The notes beneath the pieces are model-generated. The model saw only the letters and a list, made by a program, of their open reading frames with translations, searched no databases and had not been told where the DNA came from. A stretch of DNA of 64,000 bases, from the NCBI GenBank assembly GCA_003260075.1, contig QLIY01000050.1, positions 232,005-296,004 of the forward strand, written 5' to 3'. Positions 48,630 to 60,690 of the stretch are shown here, one piece after another. The DNA is from Phallusia mammillata (Eukaryota; Chordata; Ascidiacea; Phlebobranchia; Ascidiidae). The translations under genes were made by a program, and so were the position numbers. Positions within the stretch are counted from its first letter, which is position 1. Each line of letters starts with the position of its first letter.

Positions 48630-51600
48630 TTAGGGCTGGTAGCACTCCGGTTCTTCTTTGCCGTAGAAATCTTGCCAAAAATCCGGAATGACTTTATGCG
48701 TGTGTAAATGGTCGCCATTTTGTAACTTCTTACAGAGATGACAGAATCCCATGACTTGGAAGTCTTCGTGCCAAATAGCCACGTGGTCGTCCTCTACCTC
48801 TCCTTCGCGGATTTTAAAAAGCGGATAAAACCCAGGCATGGTCCACCATCTGCAAAAACACATGTAAGTATTGTCAAAAACGTAATTTTTGGATGACTGC
48901 CAAAAGATGTACCTGAAATACTCTTTATATGCTGTGTCATTTGTTTCTAAATATCGAAGAAACTCCGCAAGTAGCTTTGGATCATTGTTAAAGTCTTCCA
49001 CGTGTAGATAGGAGCCCGGCGGAGCCAAACGTTTCACGTTGTCTTTGGATGAACCTAAAACCACAGGAACCAGCCCAGCATACAACCCATTGTACCAAAA
49101 CTTCTCAGTGATATAGTCTTTGCAATTAAACGTATTTTCAAAAGCAAAGTAAAACCTAAAAATAAGAAACACACTTTAAACTGCCTTTATTAAAAAAAAG
49201 TATTAAAATACAGGTCAGGGCAATTTCGTACCAAGTTTAACTAGACATTTAGTGCTTTTTTTGCTTTTCTTTGACCACAAAATTGTAACCGTCGCAAGGT
49301 AACGAAATCATAAGGATAAAATATGCATAAAATTATAGGTTATTGCAAGCATTTTTATGCAAATATATATTTTACCGAATTTTGTGTTACTGAAATTTTC
49401 GCGTTAAAATAAAACACCATAACCAACTCAAATTTGCCTGGTAACTGTGTGTCTTGAGCTAGTCGAATTTCTATGCTTTTGTATTTGAAACACAAGGTTA
49501 ACAGATATTTCGTACCCAATATGCGCCAACCTACTTGTATTCTTGTAAAGCCTCGAAGAACTTGTCGTTGTCATAGGGCAGATATTTTTTTGAACATGCT
49601 CCAAACATATCAAACTTATACTCTCCTTCCGTTTCTATCCGTTTGCCAAATTCCATTCGGGCTTTGGCGCCCTTCATCAAGTCGCAATCGCTCACAACCC
49701 AAGCCGCACCTTTTTTCTTCGTCTGCAAAAGAAAATCAATAATTGATTAAATTTGGGACAAGTAAAAACTGTAGTTTAATTGAGCTCTACGAATCGCATG
49801 AAAAGGCCAGTTGTGCAGCCGAATAAACTCTGGTTATTATAACAGCATAAGTACCGCAGATAACTTAAAAATAAACAAACTTTTCGTCCACCATGGTTGC
49901 ATATTTAACCAATTTGTCGTTCAACTGGCGTGATGCTAAAAGTAATTCTCGTTATTTTGTATATTTTATCTCTTGCAATTTACGGAGAGAGTATGTGTAA
50001 ATATTTTTCGTCGAACCTTGTTTTGTTTTAATTTGCCCACCAATTTACGACGTCCAGCGATGTTTTGGCTTTTAGTTATTGTCAGTACAACGACGATTCA
50101 CATTTTTTATGATTTGATTACAACACAAATATTTACTCTAGATTTATCTCAAGTAACAAGTTACCAACCTGCAATAATTTTTCAAACATAACATCAAATT
50201 CTTTCTCTGAAGTAACCAGTTTTAGTTCCTTGTAGGACGATTCGTTGGCTCTACACAACACAATAAACAACCATAAATGTAAATGAAAGCTAGAATCACT
50301 AAATTGACAGCACAATTTAGTCGCAACATGTGGAACAGACCGAGCCTGGCCACTGTACGATTCCCAAGTAATTATGTTGTAATTTTAGACAAATTTTCTA
50401 TCATTTTGTGCAATTACATAACATTTAAAATATGTACTGTAGTTTACGCGAGACTGTTTGTTGCAAATAATATACATGGCCATTGAATACCTTCCCACAC
50501 GATGCAAAAACCAATCCCTTGCGCTGTGTGGCATTAGGGCATTAATTACGTCCGAGTCGGATCTGTAGTGCATTGACCAGTTGAAGAAATTCTCATAGCC
50601 GTGCAAGTTTCGTCGATGAAAATTATTAGTTGTCCAAGCACTTTCACCACACCACCACGCGAACGCCTGGTCCGGACGCCTGCACGAGGAATCAAAGTTT
50701 AATTTTTTTTGTACAGGGGTCCGTTTCACGTATAAGTTCACAATTTTAAACGTTGTGACCACTAGAATGGTATTCTCTAATCCGAGGCAAATGAAACGCG
50801 TCGTACGAAAAATTCTTTAAATGATGGAAATGTGGCTATAATGTGACAACAATTTCTATAATTATTTTCTTTTGTCATATTTTACCGCCGACTTAGTAGT
50901 TATGCAAACCTGTTACGATTTTGACTAAATTACTTTTATGTGGGTGTGTGGAGTTTCTATACAAACCCTTGTTTAAACAAAATGAAAAAACAAATAAATT
51001 CCCTCACATTCGATTGTAAACTACGAGAACCACCAAAAAACGCAAACACTTTTTACAATATTTTTTTGGTTACAAACTGAGAGTTTTACTCCCATTGCAA
51101 GCTGTGCAAAAACTACTGAAAATCCAATATACCTGTAACGCATGTAGGGGTGATTTTTGACTTCACTTGTTGTTTTCTCCATCCAAAACACAACGGCGTC
51201 ACTTTCATTGAATCTCGTTATGTTATTGGTCAGTTCGCAACCATTGCCACATACATCTGTGTTTGGCAATTGCCATCTGTGATTGGGGAATGTTGGGTTC
51301 CATAAAAGAATCACCGGCGTTTCTAAAACATTGCACACAAGGTAAAGATCAAATGGAAATACATGTCCCATTTAAACCAAGGTATTTCCTTTATCTCTAT
51401 TTTTCTTTGCAAAGATGTGGGATGTGATGTAAGTTTAGAAATAATTTTACCAACTTATGTTTGGTCAAGTTATGTTAATATAACACAATACAAAAAATAT
51501 AACCTTTTGAACAACATTTGGTTATTAGAACTTGTCTTCTATACTTAGTTAATTGCTTTAGTTTCTTACTTAGTACTTGTATTTCTAAATGGTGATGCTA

Positions 51601-53495
51601 ATGCATTAGCGAAAGAATCAATGCAAGCCTTTAACATGTTTTTAGTGGTACTGAAAATGCCCTCTGGCGAGCATGTGACATTTAATTTTACATTAACATT
51701 TTGTTAAATGTATCCGTAAGTTATAACGAAATCCCCTAGATAGCAATTGATCTTGTCAAACTATAAAATACAGTGTTTCACTTTCCTAACATTTTGTTTA
51801 GTCAATACTACTGCAATTTATTGAAACTTTATTTAAAAACATTCCGAACCGAGCTGGCTTCCGTGTTGTGTTCCCTAAAACAGTGGTCAGCAACCGCCGG
51901 TCTGCGTCCCGGTACTGGTCCGCGACGAGTTTGCTACCGGGCCGTTTTATTTTTCAGGTTAAATGCTCTAAAACATTTTCCCCATGTATCCCGGGGATTA
52001 TAAACTAATTTGTGTGTTTTCATTGCTAAATATTTGTAGCTAAATATAAGGCCGGTCAGCGATGAAAGTTCAGTTTAAAAAACGGCCCGCAGTAGAAAAA
52101 AGGTTGCTGACCACTGCCCTAAAACAAAGCTACTAGTTCACCAAATGAAAAGAAAACCCGTGCCTTTTGATACTATTTTAAAGAGTCAAAGTTGTTTTGG
52201 CTAGTCTAAACGAGAACCAAGTTTAAAACATTTTTTTGCACTACCAACATTAACGTACTAAATGTTGTTGGTGTTGTTGTTGCAGGTTTTGAGGAGATCG
52301 CCTTAGCTGTAGTCAAAACTTGCCTTGACGTTTCCTGGACTCTAAAACTATCTGTCAAAATAAATCTTTGTGGTTATAATAAGTAAGAGATAATAGAGAT
52401 CACAACTAATTTTGACACACACGAGGTCAAGAAAAAAGAACTCGTCGCAGTTGCGGGGGGGGGGTTTTTTTGAAGGCCGGTCAGCGATAAAATTTCAGTT
52501 TAAAAAACGGCCCGCAGTAGAAAAAAGGTTGCTGACCACTGGGGGGGGGGGCTGAAAGGAGATTTCATTAAAAAGAAAAGGTTTGACACACGCAATGACG
52601 ATTGTACACTAAAACTAACAAAACTCCGTCAAATGAACACATCTAATTAATAAATAGTAAAGTTTTTTGTCTCGACGCTCAGAGTTACAATCAGAAATTC
52701 TGATTTTTTGTTAGTTAAATATTGAATGAAAACTAAATATAAGTATTTGTGACATCTAGTAGGGGGGGGGGTGTTTCCTGGACTCTAAAACTATCTGTCA
52801 AAATAAATCTTTGTGTTTATAATAAGTAAGAGATTAATTTTGACACACACGAGGTCAAGAAAAAAGAACTCGTCGCAGTTGCTTTACTTAAAAGGAGATT
52901 TCATTAATAAGAAAAGGTTTGACACACGCAATGACGATTTTACATTAAAACTAACAAAACTCCGGCAAATGAACACATCTAATTAATAAATAGTAAAGTT
53001 TTTTGTCTTGACACTCAGAGTTACAATCAGAAATTCTGATTTTTTGTTAGTTAATTATTGAATGAAAACTAAATATAAGCCGAAGTATTTGTGACATCTA
53101 GTAGTCAATTCAGGTTCCCTTACCGCTTTTTGGAAAATTGACACTATTTTCATTATTCCTTAATATTGTAGATTGTAGAAAGTCAGGAGTTGCTTTTGTT
53201 GACGGTATCAATACTTTTGTGGTTGCATTTCTAAACTCCTGGAAAGCTTCATGAAATTTGGGATACCACATGCTTGCTGAGAAAATATACGTTTGGGTAA
53301 AAAAACGAATCGGCTACGTTAAAGCAATGAAANCGTTAAAACAATGAAAATTTTAAGGCACCTTTTAAAGCAAACTAATATTTTCTTACCATGGTTGGGA
53401 ATGGGAAAACTGTTTTCATATCTCCAGTTGAAGTAGAAGCCCATGCAAGCAAATACGGCCAAGAAAACCGATATTTGTGCAAACAGCTTTCTCAT
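48630..53495 (-). CDS. Alpha-1,3-fucosyltransferase, GT10 family (456 aa)
   Basis: Eight exons: 53495-53390, 53276-53124, 51322-51133, 50679-50491, 50250-50169, 49722-49535, 49155-48913 and 48849-48630. All phases agree (1371 bases). It is a type II Golgi enzyme: short N-terminus, signal-anchor (ISVFLAVFACMGFYF), stem, then catalytic domain. GT10 motifs are NWSMHYRSDSD (about 183-193), the donor-binding FAFENTFNCKDYITEKFW (about 305-322) and GLVPVVLG. A Cys pair near the end (CHLCKKL) matches the family's C-terminal disulfide region. It transfers fucose from GDP-fucose to GlcNAc of N- or O-glycans; the exact linkage is inferred from the family. An acceptor-like ctag lies four bases before the ATG. 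Intron 2 contains a hAT element and poly-G pads, and intron 1 contains an n. Confidence 0.92.
51881..52116. mobile_element. hAT-type MITE (236 bp)
   Basis: Ends CAGTGGTCAGCAACC and GGTTGCTGACCACTG, with exact 8-bp duplications ccctaaaa (51873-51880 and 52117-52124). It lies in intron 2 of the fucosyltransferase gene. Its right end recurs at 52471-52541. Confidence 0.9.
52455..52464. other. 10-base poly-G pad
   Basis: Left edge of a roughly 75-base inserted hAT end fragment. Confidence 0.65.
52541..52551. other. Poly-G pad
   Basis: Eleven G, the first of which is the last base of the hAT end (CCACTG). Right edge of the inserted fragment. Confidence 0.65.
52762..52771. other. 10-base poly-G pad between direct repeats
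   Basis: Separates the two copies described at 52330-53103. Confidence 0.75.
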
Positions 53496-54459
53496 AATTC
53501 TAGTTTAAAAACAGCAACATACAAATACAACTCTGCCCGTACAAAAACAAAGTTAAAGCCAATCAGAATGTAATCATATACTGCTGAACGTGAGAGTACT
53601 TCTTTTCTGTTTGTCTTGTCATTAGCAATCTTTGTCGATTCAAGAAACATTACAAACACACCGAAAATCTTCTGTACTTATTGCTAAGATCAACGGTTTC
53701 CAAGGTGTTTTTATTTCGTGGCTAAAATATCAGTTTGTGTCTTAACATATGCTCCCAACATGGCTTGAATACTTTAAAGACAATATTCAGAAAACTTTTC
53801 ACGTTTTAATTGGTGAGTTGTAAACCTGAAACAATGTTTTAACAATGAACTTTTTTAACATTAAATGTTTTGGTTTCGTTTCAGGTTTAAAAAGTTCCAC
53901 CTAAGCCAAAACCTTGCCAGAAAGGACATTATCAGCCGAAATGTTTCTGCCATTCGAAGCTTCGGACATGGACAGGCAGTACTTAATAACGAACAACATA
54001 TGCCAAATCTGATAAAAACGACACACACAAGAATGGTTTATATAGAAACACTTGCCCGTTGCAGTACAAGTTGTCTCTAATATCTGTAACTGACTTCTTC
54101 CCTTTCGGTTATTCGCCTCACTACAAAGTGTTAGCCCAAAACACAGCACTCCTGACGGCAAAGCAGAGTAGGAGGGTAATTTTTAGTTAAATTGGTTATT
54201 TAGATCAACACCTACCAAATAGATGAATATTACCACTGTTTGGAGAAACGTACCAACTGACACGTGATTGCATACACATCATTAAGCAGATTAAGCAAAC
54301 AAACCAGGGCGAAATTTCAAGGCAATAATCCTCGCAAAAAATATGTCAGGATCATTAATATCAGCTACTTCTCTGCAAAGAGTCTTTGCCTTGCAAGTGA
54401 TTCAACTCACGAGATTTTACAAACATGATCGCTTTATCGTCTATTTTTCTGAACACTTA

Positions 54460-54720
54460 ACTGACGGCGGGGAGCAGTCGCGCAACTAACACAATGGCAC
54501 AGAAATACGACACAACCTGTCAGCATTGTGTGTCTACGACCAACTAATATGCCATATAATGACTTCATCTTTCCTGAAGTTGATATCATGTGGGGGGGGG
54601 GGTAACACAATGGCACAGAAATACGACACAACCTGTCAGCATTGTGTCTAATATGCCATATAATGACTTCATCTTTCCTGAAGTTGATATCATGTGTTGT
54701 TGTCTCATTGCTATTTTAAC
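54460..54720. repeat. Dispersed repeat 'acggcggggagcagtcgcgc' family
   Basis: The block beginning acggcgggga..., with ...agcattgtgtgtct... and ...gatatcatgtgttgttgtc, occurs here and again at about 56828, 57485, 59463 and 63952. The unit also includes upstream sequence (aaacgtaccaactgacac, agagtctttgcc). Within this copy, 54488-54592 is repeated at 54603-54695 across a G pad. The family is not recognised. Confidence 0.75.
54592..54602. other. Poly-G pad between direct repeats
   Basis: Eleven G, of which one belongs to the flanking 'catgtg'. The flanks are copies. Confidence 0.75.
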
Positions 54721-54949
54721 CACTGTGAATGCAAACAGACGTGCGTGAGATCTTTCTTCAGTAATATAGATACCATTTTCAGTTGTATAAATTCGTCAGT
54801 AATTTACGTAACTGGCGCATAGCTAATTGCAAGTAAACACATAGCACATAGACTTATGGTAGGTTTATACATTCAAGTGTAACTGTCTATTCAACCACAA
54901 TCCTCCGATTCTGAAAGCTGTCTGTGGTAAAGTCATTTTATGACACAAC

Positions 54950-55570
54950 ACGCTATATAAGTCAAACAAACATTTGAATTAAGTAGCAAGAACTTGGTCT
55001 TACAAATAACCACAAACGTCATAGACACTCGGCACCCTCATCCCTTTTACATTAGGTTATGCGCATTTGTCCAATCAGCATCTCTGGGTGAATGGTCTCT
55101 TATTTTTAGGTCAACGTCTTTAACACGCGATTTCGTATTGGAAAACTTTATGCACAGCGCCACGTAGGTGGACAAGCTCGTATTTGGTTTGCACGCAGTG
55201 TTTTATGCTTCGCTAAAACTGCTAGCTTAGCCTCATTATCGGTCGAGTGTAACGAATGTAAGTCAGTGTAACTGACCACTTCTTCTTTCGAGTAACTGTC
55301 TTTCTCTATCTCTTTTCAAATAATTCTGACTCGTCTTCCGTATATAACTTATGAAGTGTAAGAGTTTATAGTAGAACACTCCGCTGTGCATTTCGCGTTT
55401 ACGTTGTAGATCGCTGTATTTCATGTCTCTATGCGTATACTCAATTCTTTAACTAGTATTTTGCTAAATATATTTCTAACCATATAAAATGCAGTGGCGT
55501 TGTGCTTTACTTCAAGATAGGCAACCAAACAACATAGAACTCACTTGCGTCCTTATGGCTATCGTGTGAA
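54950..55570. repeat. Left arm of a large imperfect inverted repeat
   Basis: Reverse-complement counterpart at about 60205-60690. For example, gcgcatttgtccaatcagcat (near 55065) equals the reverse complement of bases near 60540. It is about 5 kb from its partner. Confidence 0.75.
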
Positions 55571-55619
55571 ATAAATCATACTCAATTACCAGCAGATGTT
55601 CGAAAGACACAACATTATG

Positions 55620-55700
55620 AATACACTGTTGCTGCCAGGCATAACGTATTAACAGAATTTTTAGCTCTTCCGGCAGTTTTTTATTGTAATATTTTTGTGT
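55620..55700 (-). mobile_element. Penelope-like element fragment
   Basis: Minus strand LPEEL and the 'tgcctggcagcaa' stretch match the repeat at 26433-26470 and 26700-26755. It is degenerate, without a complete ribozyme core. Confidence 0.45.
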
Positions 55701-55756
55701 GTGTTTCGCCGCCCTTTTCGCTTTATAATAACTTGTGTTTGCAATGTATGTCATNG

Positions 55757-55792
55757 CTAGGTTAAAAGTTTCTCTGTCTTTGTACGTATGAG
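55757..55792 (-). repeat. Stray 36-bp copy of hydrolase exon 4
   Basis: gctaggttaaaagtttctct... is identical to bases 63248-63283 at the 3' end of exon 4 of the minus-strand hydrolase. It starts right after the n at 55755. Probably a contig-end fragment rather than a transposed exon. Confidence 0.7.
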
Positions 55793-55799
55793 ATACTGT

Positions 55800-56680
55800 A
55801 TATCAACTGGTGGTCCGCGGCCCACTGGTGGGCCGTGACGTTATTCCTGGTGGGCCGCGAAGCTTTTCAAACTATGACAATACTAATAAAAAAGTTAAAA
55901 AAATTAACACAGTTCGTGAGAACGTACTTTATAAAAACCTATAGGTTTAACTATATTACTCTAATATTACTTAATATGAAATCCGTATAGGATTTAACGT
56001 TAAACAAAGCTTTATCACACAAACAAACTACAATTGTCACGTCACAACAGTATTTAAACTGCAATTGTCGCATCACAACACTATTAGTAACCATCACGAA
56101 ATCGAAGACACGAAAGAGTCTTAACACTGAAACACTAAATCAGTGGTTCCCAACCGGGGAGGAATTCCTCCCTAGGGAGGAATTTTAGGAGTTCAGGGGA
56201 GGAATTTCATAAAAACTGTAAAAAAAAATTACATTGGAAATGTTACACAATATTTTTGTACACACATTATTATGTCCATTATAATTTGGACCCGGTTCAC
56301 ATTTGGAACCGGTTGTAAAGGTTTCTGAAATGGACATCCCTAATTATAAGGTCTATTTCAAATTGCTATAATTTTTTATGTTAGCCTATTTGTTTTTCGT
56401 CTTATGGGGAGGAATGAATAGTTCGAAAATGGGCAAAGGGAGGAATGTAACAAAAAAGGTTGGGAACCACTGCACTAAATGCTGCATTGCGTGTAAGCTT
56501 CTCTCCCAATAAACTCCGACTTGATGTCTTCATATCAAATCAGATTAACAAGAGTATTGCTTGTGTGGTTATTACTTTTGTTTCTTATTTTTTGTTCTCA
56601 GTAAACGGTGGTCCGCCAAAAAAAATTTTTTGAAAAGTGGGCCGTGAGGTGGAAAAGGTTGGGAAGCACTGCTGTACATA
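55800..56680. mobile_element. Old hAT-like element with a nested insertion
   Basis: The left end (ctggtggtccgcggcccactgg) and right end (gtgggccgtgaggtggaaaaggttgggaagcactg) look like the two ends of one diverged hAT element. It is interrupted by the younger element at 56141-56472. No clear target-site duplication. Confidence 0.5.
56141..56472. mobile_element. hAT-type MITE (332 bp)
   Basis: Ends CAGTGGTTCCCAACC and GGTTGGGAACCACTG, with exact 8-bp duplications cactaaat (56133-56140 and 56473-56480). Interior marked by repeated 'gggaggaat'. Confidence 0.9.
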
Positions 56681-58106
56681 ACGATATAGCACTCTATATA
56701 AATGTCTTGAGTAAGATTTTGTTCTCTGCAAAGAGTCTTTGCCTTGCAAGTGCTCCAGCTTACGAGATCTTACTAACATGATTGCAAAGGAGATTTATCG
56801 GTTATATCCTTTGAAACACTTAACTAACGGCGGGGAACAGTCGCGCAAATAGCACTATGGTACAGAAATGCGACACAACCTGTCAGCATTGTGTGTCTAC
56901 GTCGTAGACTCTACGACCAACTAATATCATCTTTCCTGAAAATTTTAACAATAGACTTCGTTTGAGCGATGTTTTGGTTTCGTTTCAGGTTTGAAATATA
57001 GGACATATTCAGCCGAAATGTTTCAGGATTTCGAAACGGGCTATAGACAGGCAGTACTTATAATAACGAACAACAAATGCCAAACGTGATAAAAACGACA
57101 CATACAAGAATGGCTGATTTACACCGGTTAATTCTTGTAGTCTGTTATGACATTACACATACATACATGAATGGTATATTTTTTGGCCAAAACGGTAGTG
57201 GGCAATTTGAACAGCTATAGCCTTAATACGAAACAATCAGTTCAGCCTATTTTTGGAGAAACGTACCAACTAATACGTGTTTGCATCCGCTTCATAACCA
57301 GGTCAAGCAAACAAACCAGTTTGAATTTTCAAGGTAATAATCCACGCAAAAAATATGTCACAAGCACTAATATCAACTACTTCTCTGCAAAGAGTCTTTG
57401 CTTTGCAAGTGCTCTAACTTACGAGATTTTACTAACATGCTTGCAAAGGGGCTCTATCGTTTATATCCTTGGGAACACTTAACTGACGGCGGGGAGCAGT
57501 CGCGCAACTAGCACAATGTTACAGAAATACGAGACAACCTGTCAGCATTGTGTGTCTACGACCAACTAATACGTTCAAGATGACTTTATCTTTCCTGAAG
57601 ATTTTAACAACAGGCTTCGTTTGAGCGATGTTTTGGTTTCGTTTCAGGTTTGAAAAGTTCCGCCTAAACCAAAACCCTGCCAGATGGATATATTTAGCCG
57701 AAATATATTCAGCAGCTATTCGAAACTTCGGGTCATAGACAGGCAATACTTAATAACGAACAACACATGCCAAACCATGATTACGATAATTACTGACTAA
57801 AACACCATTTTGTATCGTCAATTTTTACTCCGTTAGACAAATATTTGCTCATCAACCGCTCGTAGTTTTATAAAAATAACCAAGTTTATTTATTCTCCAG
57901 GTCATGTTGTCACAAACTAAGAAAAAGTAAAGAACTAAACGATTCTGGAACAAGGACGTTTATGCTGCTCTTCGTAATGAACATTACATCACAAAGCTGA
58001 GACATAGTAAATGAGTGCGCTCATCATGTTGTTAAAGTTTTGTTGTGGCAAGACGTAGTCATACTAAATAAGAGTTGTTTGTGGTCATCGATTGTTTTAG
58101 TTAAAC

Positions 58107-58108
<2 letters not shown>

Positions 58109-58202
<94 letters not shown>
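58109..58202. other. 94-base poly-C tract
   Basis: Uninterrupted C run without flanking duplication. Probably a sized gap written as C. Long proline or glycine frames across it are artefacts. Confidence 0.65.
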
Positions 58203-59459
58203 AGCTGGTGACGAGAGATCGGCCGCATTGGCTAGTGCAGCCATTCAACTATTATAAAAATGTATGGCGTCATTTCCGTCTCTTTGTCATCGTTTAAAAT
58301 AAATAAAGGATGTCAAATCAATGAGTTACCTGGGAGAGATGTTTGTCGGGCGTTACAAGACATTACAAAGTTAGAGCTGAACTAGCTTTGGAAAACTCTC
58401 CAAAGTAAATCAATGCAATCACTTATTTTAAGAGCATAACAAAAAGCTTTTGGTAAAATGAGAAAAAAAAACTTGAAAAAACAACAACGTACTAGATAAA
58501 TTTGGGTGCAACTTGATTTTAGTTAGTAACACAATTAAGGGCTTGTGTTCGTTGCAAAAACTCGAAAATATAATTTGCACTTCGATACAAAGGCGGATCA
58601 AAACCACATTTATACCAGTAAAATTAAATTAGTGATGCATTCCAAAAAGTGATGCAGTCTTGCCAAAACTGTCGAGGGCAGTTTTACTATCTGTAAACTG
58701 CATACAAAACAATAATTTATGTTGGTTAGGCACACAATGACACACACACACAAAAAAAACAGTTGTATCCTAACAGAAAGACTTGCTTGTTGGACTACAA
58801 ATTGTCTCTAATATATCTAACCGGTTCTTCTCCTTCAGTTAATGGCCTTATCAAAAAGTGTCAACACAACACTCCTATGGGGGTATTTTTAGTTGAATTG
58901 ATTATTTGGGTCACCACTTACCAAAAAGACAAATATTAACACTGCGTGGCGAAATGCAACATGGTGTGATATAGCGGTAAATATGGTGTGATGACAACAC
59001 AGACAAAGACTAATTCTCGTTTTCTGTGAAATGTGCTCAGGTTTCAAATTTCACTCTCTATGTTTTGCGAACATAAGGCAGGATGTCTTTTTTGCACACA
59101 ACTCGTTTTTTTTGGATGGTAACAAAAACGTTTAGGCTTGCCGTTGTTAAACAAACTAGAACCATGGATCTCAAAAATGAAAGACTAATATATTTTCTCG
59201 TAACTCTCGTACCTTTTATCCGCATATATTCTCTTTTTGGAGTGTAAAAATGAGACCTACGACGCAAGCTGGAGAAACGTTACACACTGTTTTATAACGT
59301 ACCAACTGACACCTGTTTGCATACGCTTCATATGCAGGTTAAGCAAAAAAACGAGCAAAAATTTTCAACATAATAATCCTCACAAAAACGGTCAGAATCA
59401 CTGAACTACTTCTTTGCAATCAGTTTTTGCGCTTTATTGTTTAAATTCGTCTGAACACA

Positions 59460-60150
59460 ACCAACGGCGGGGAGCAGTCCCGCAAGTAGCACAATGGTAT
59501 AGAAATGCGACACAACCTGTCAGCATTGTGTGTCTCTGCGACCAACTAATGTGCCACATAATGACTTCAACTGTCCTAGAGATGATATCACGTATTGTTG
59601 TCCCACTGCTAATAAAACTGCTTTGGCAGAGTTGTAAACAGGCCTGAAATTGGAGCGCGAAACCGAAAGTACAAGCCCGAACTCGAATCGTTTTTGAAAA
59701 GCCAGTTTAGGCTCGAAAGATTGGTTGACAGGCCCATACATTGTCGCCCCTGGAAGGACCAAGACAACAAACACAAAAGACAATTGGTCTTAAACAAGGT
59801 GTTTCAGGGCTGTATGACATTAATTCAGGTCTAGCAAATGGCTACTTAGCTGGGTAAATTTATTCAAAAGTAAAATACTGACACAGAGTGCAAACTAAGG
59901 CCCGAACTTTGAACAAACCTAAGTACGAACCCGACCCGAAAAGTCAATTTTCAGTTCTATAAATTCGTCAGTAATTTACATAACTGGCGCATAGCTAATC
60001 GTATGTAAATACATAGCACATAGACTTACTGTAGGTTTGTATATTTACTTCAAAAATCAAAAAATGGGCATGGGGCCACGTTTTAACCGATGGTTTAAAC
60101 TTCAATTGTAACTGTCTATTTAACAACATGCCTCCAACTCTAAAAGCTGT
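59460..60150. repeat. Second large copy of the 54460-54990 repeat
   Basis: Direct-orientation match to 54460-54990 (gcatagctaat, agcacatagactta, aactgtctatt), with a CCCGAA-rich insertion at 59635-59950 related to 39390-39600. Confidence 0.7.
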
Positions 60151-60204
60151 ATAAATGTAATGTTATATCTTACGAATGTTAGCTAGTAATTGGGTCTTAT
60201 TTGT

Positions 60205-60690
60205 TTCACTCGATGGCCATAAGGACGTACGTGAGTTCTATTTTGTTGGGTTGCCTATCTTGAAGTAAAGTACAACGGCACTGCATTTGAGTAAAGACGA
60301 GTCAGCAATATTTAAAAAGAGGGAGAAAAAGACATTAACTCGGAAGAAGAAGCGGTCAGTTACACTTGACATGGCAATGATTATGGGGCTAAGCTAGCAG
60401 TTCTAGCGAAGCATGAAACGTTGCGTGTAAACCAAATACGGGCTTGTCCACCTAGGTGGCGCCATGTTTAAAGTTTTCCATTACGAAATCGCGTGTTCAA
60501 AACGTTGACCTAAAAAACAAGAGACCACTCAACTAGATATGCTGATTGGACAAATGCGCTTTATCTACATAACCGAATATAAGAGAGGTGAGGGTTCCCA
60601 GTGTTTACGACGTTTGTGGCCATTTGTGTAATCAAGTTCTTGCTGTCTAATTCAAATGTTCCTTTGGCTTATATAGCCTTTATGTCATAA
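60205..60690. repeat. Right arm of the large inverted repeat
   Basis: Partner of 54950-55570. The arms differ by scattered substitutions and indels, so they are older than the haplotype-like duplications. Confidence 0.75.

Larger units (their letters stand above)
52330..53103. repeat. Direct duplication split by poly-G pads
   Basis: 52330-52761 and 52773-53103 are copies of one intron segment. The first copy additionally holds a fragment of the hAT right end between G runs at 52455-52464 and 52541-52551. Probably mis-assembled overlapping contigs. Confidence 0.75.

Noticed and set aside
55512-55754. Minus-strand 80-codon frame
   Set aside because: It overlaps an inverted-repeat arm and a degenerate Penelope-like fragment. 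It is not a supported host gene.
58040-58297. Long open frames with poly-Pro or poly-Gly across the 94-base C run, and similarly at 10970-11191
   Set aside because: The frames exist only because of a homopolymer that is probably a gap. There is no domain or splice context.
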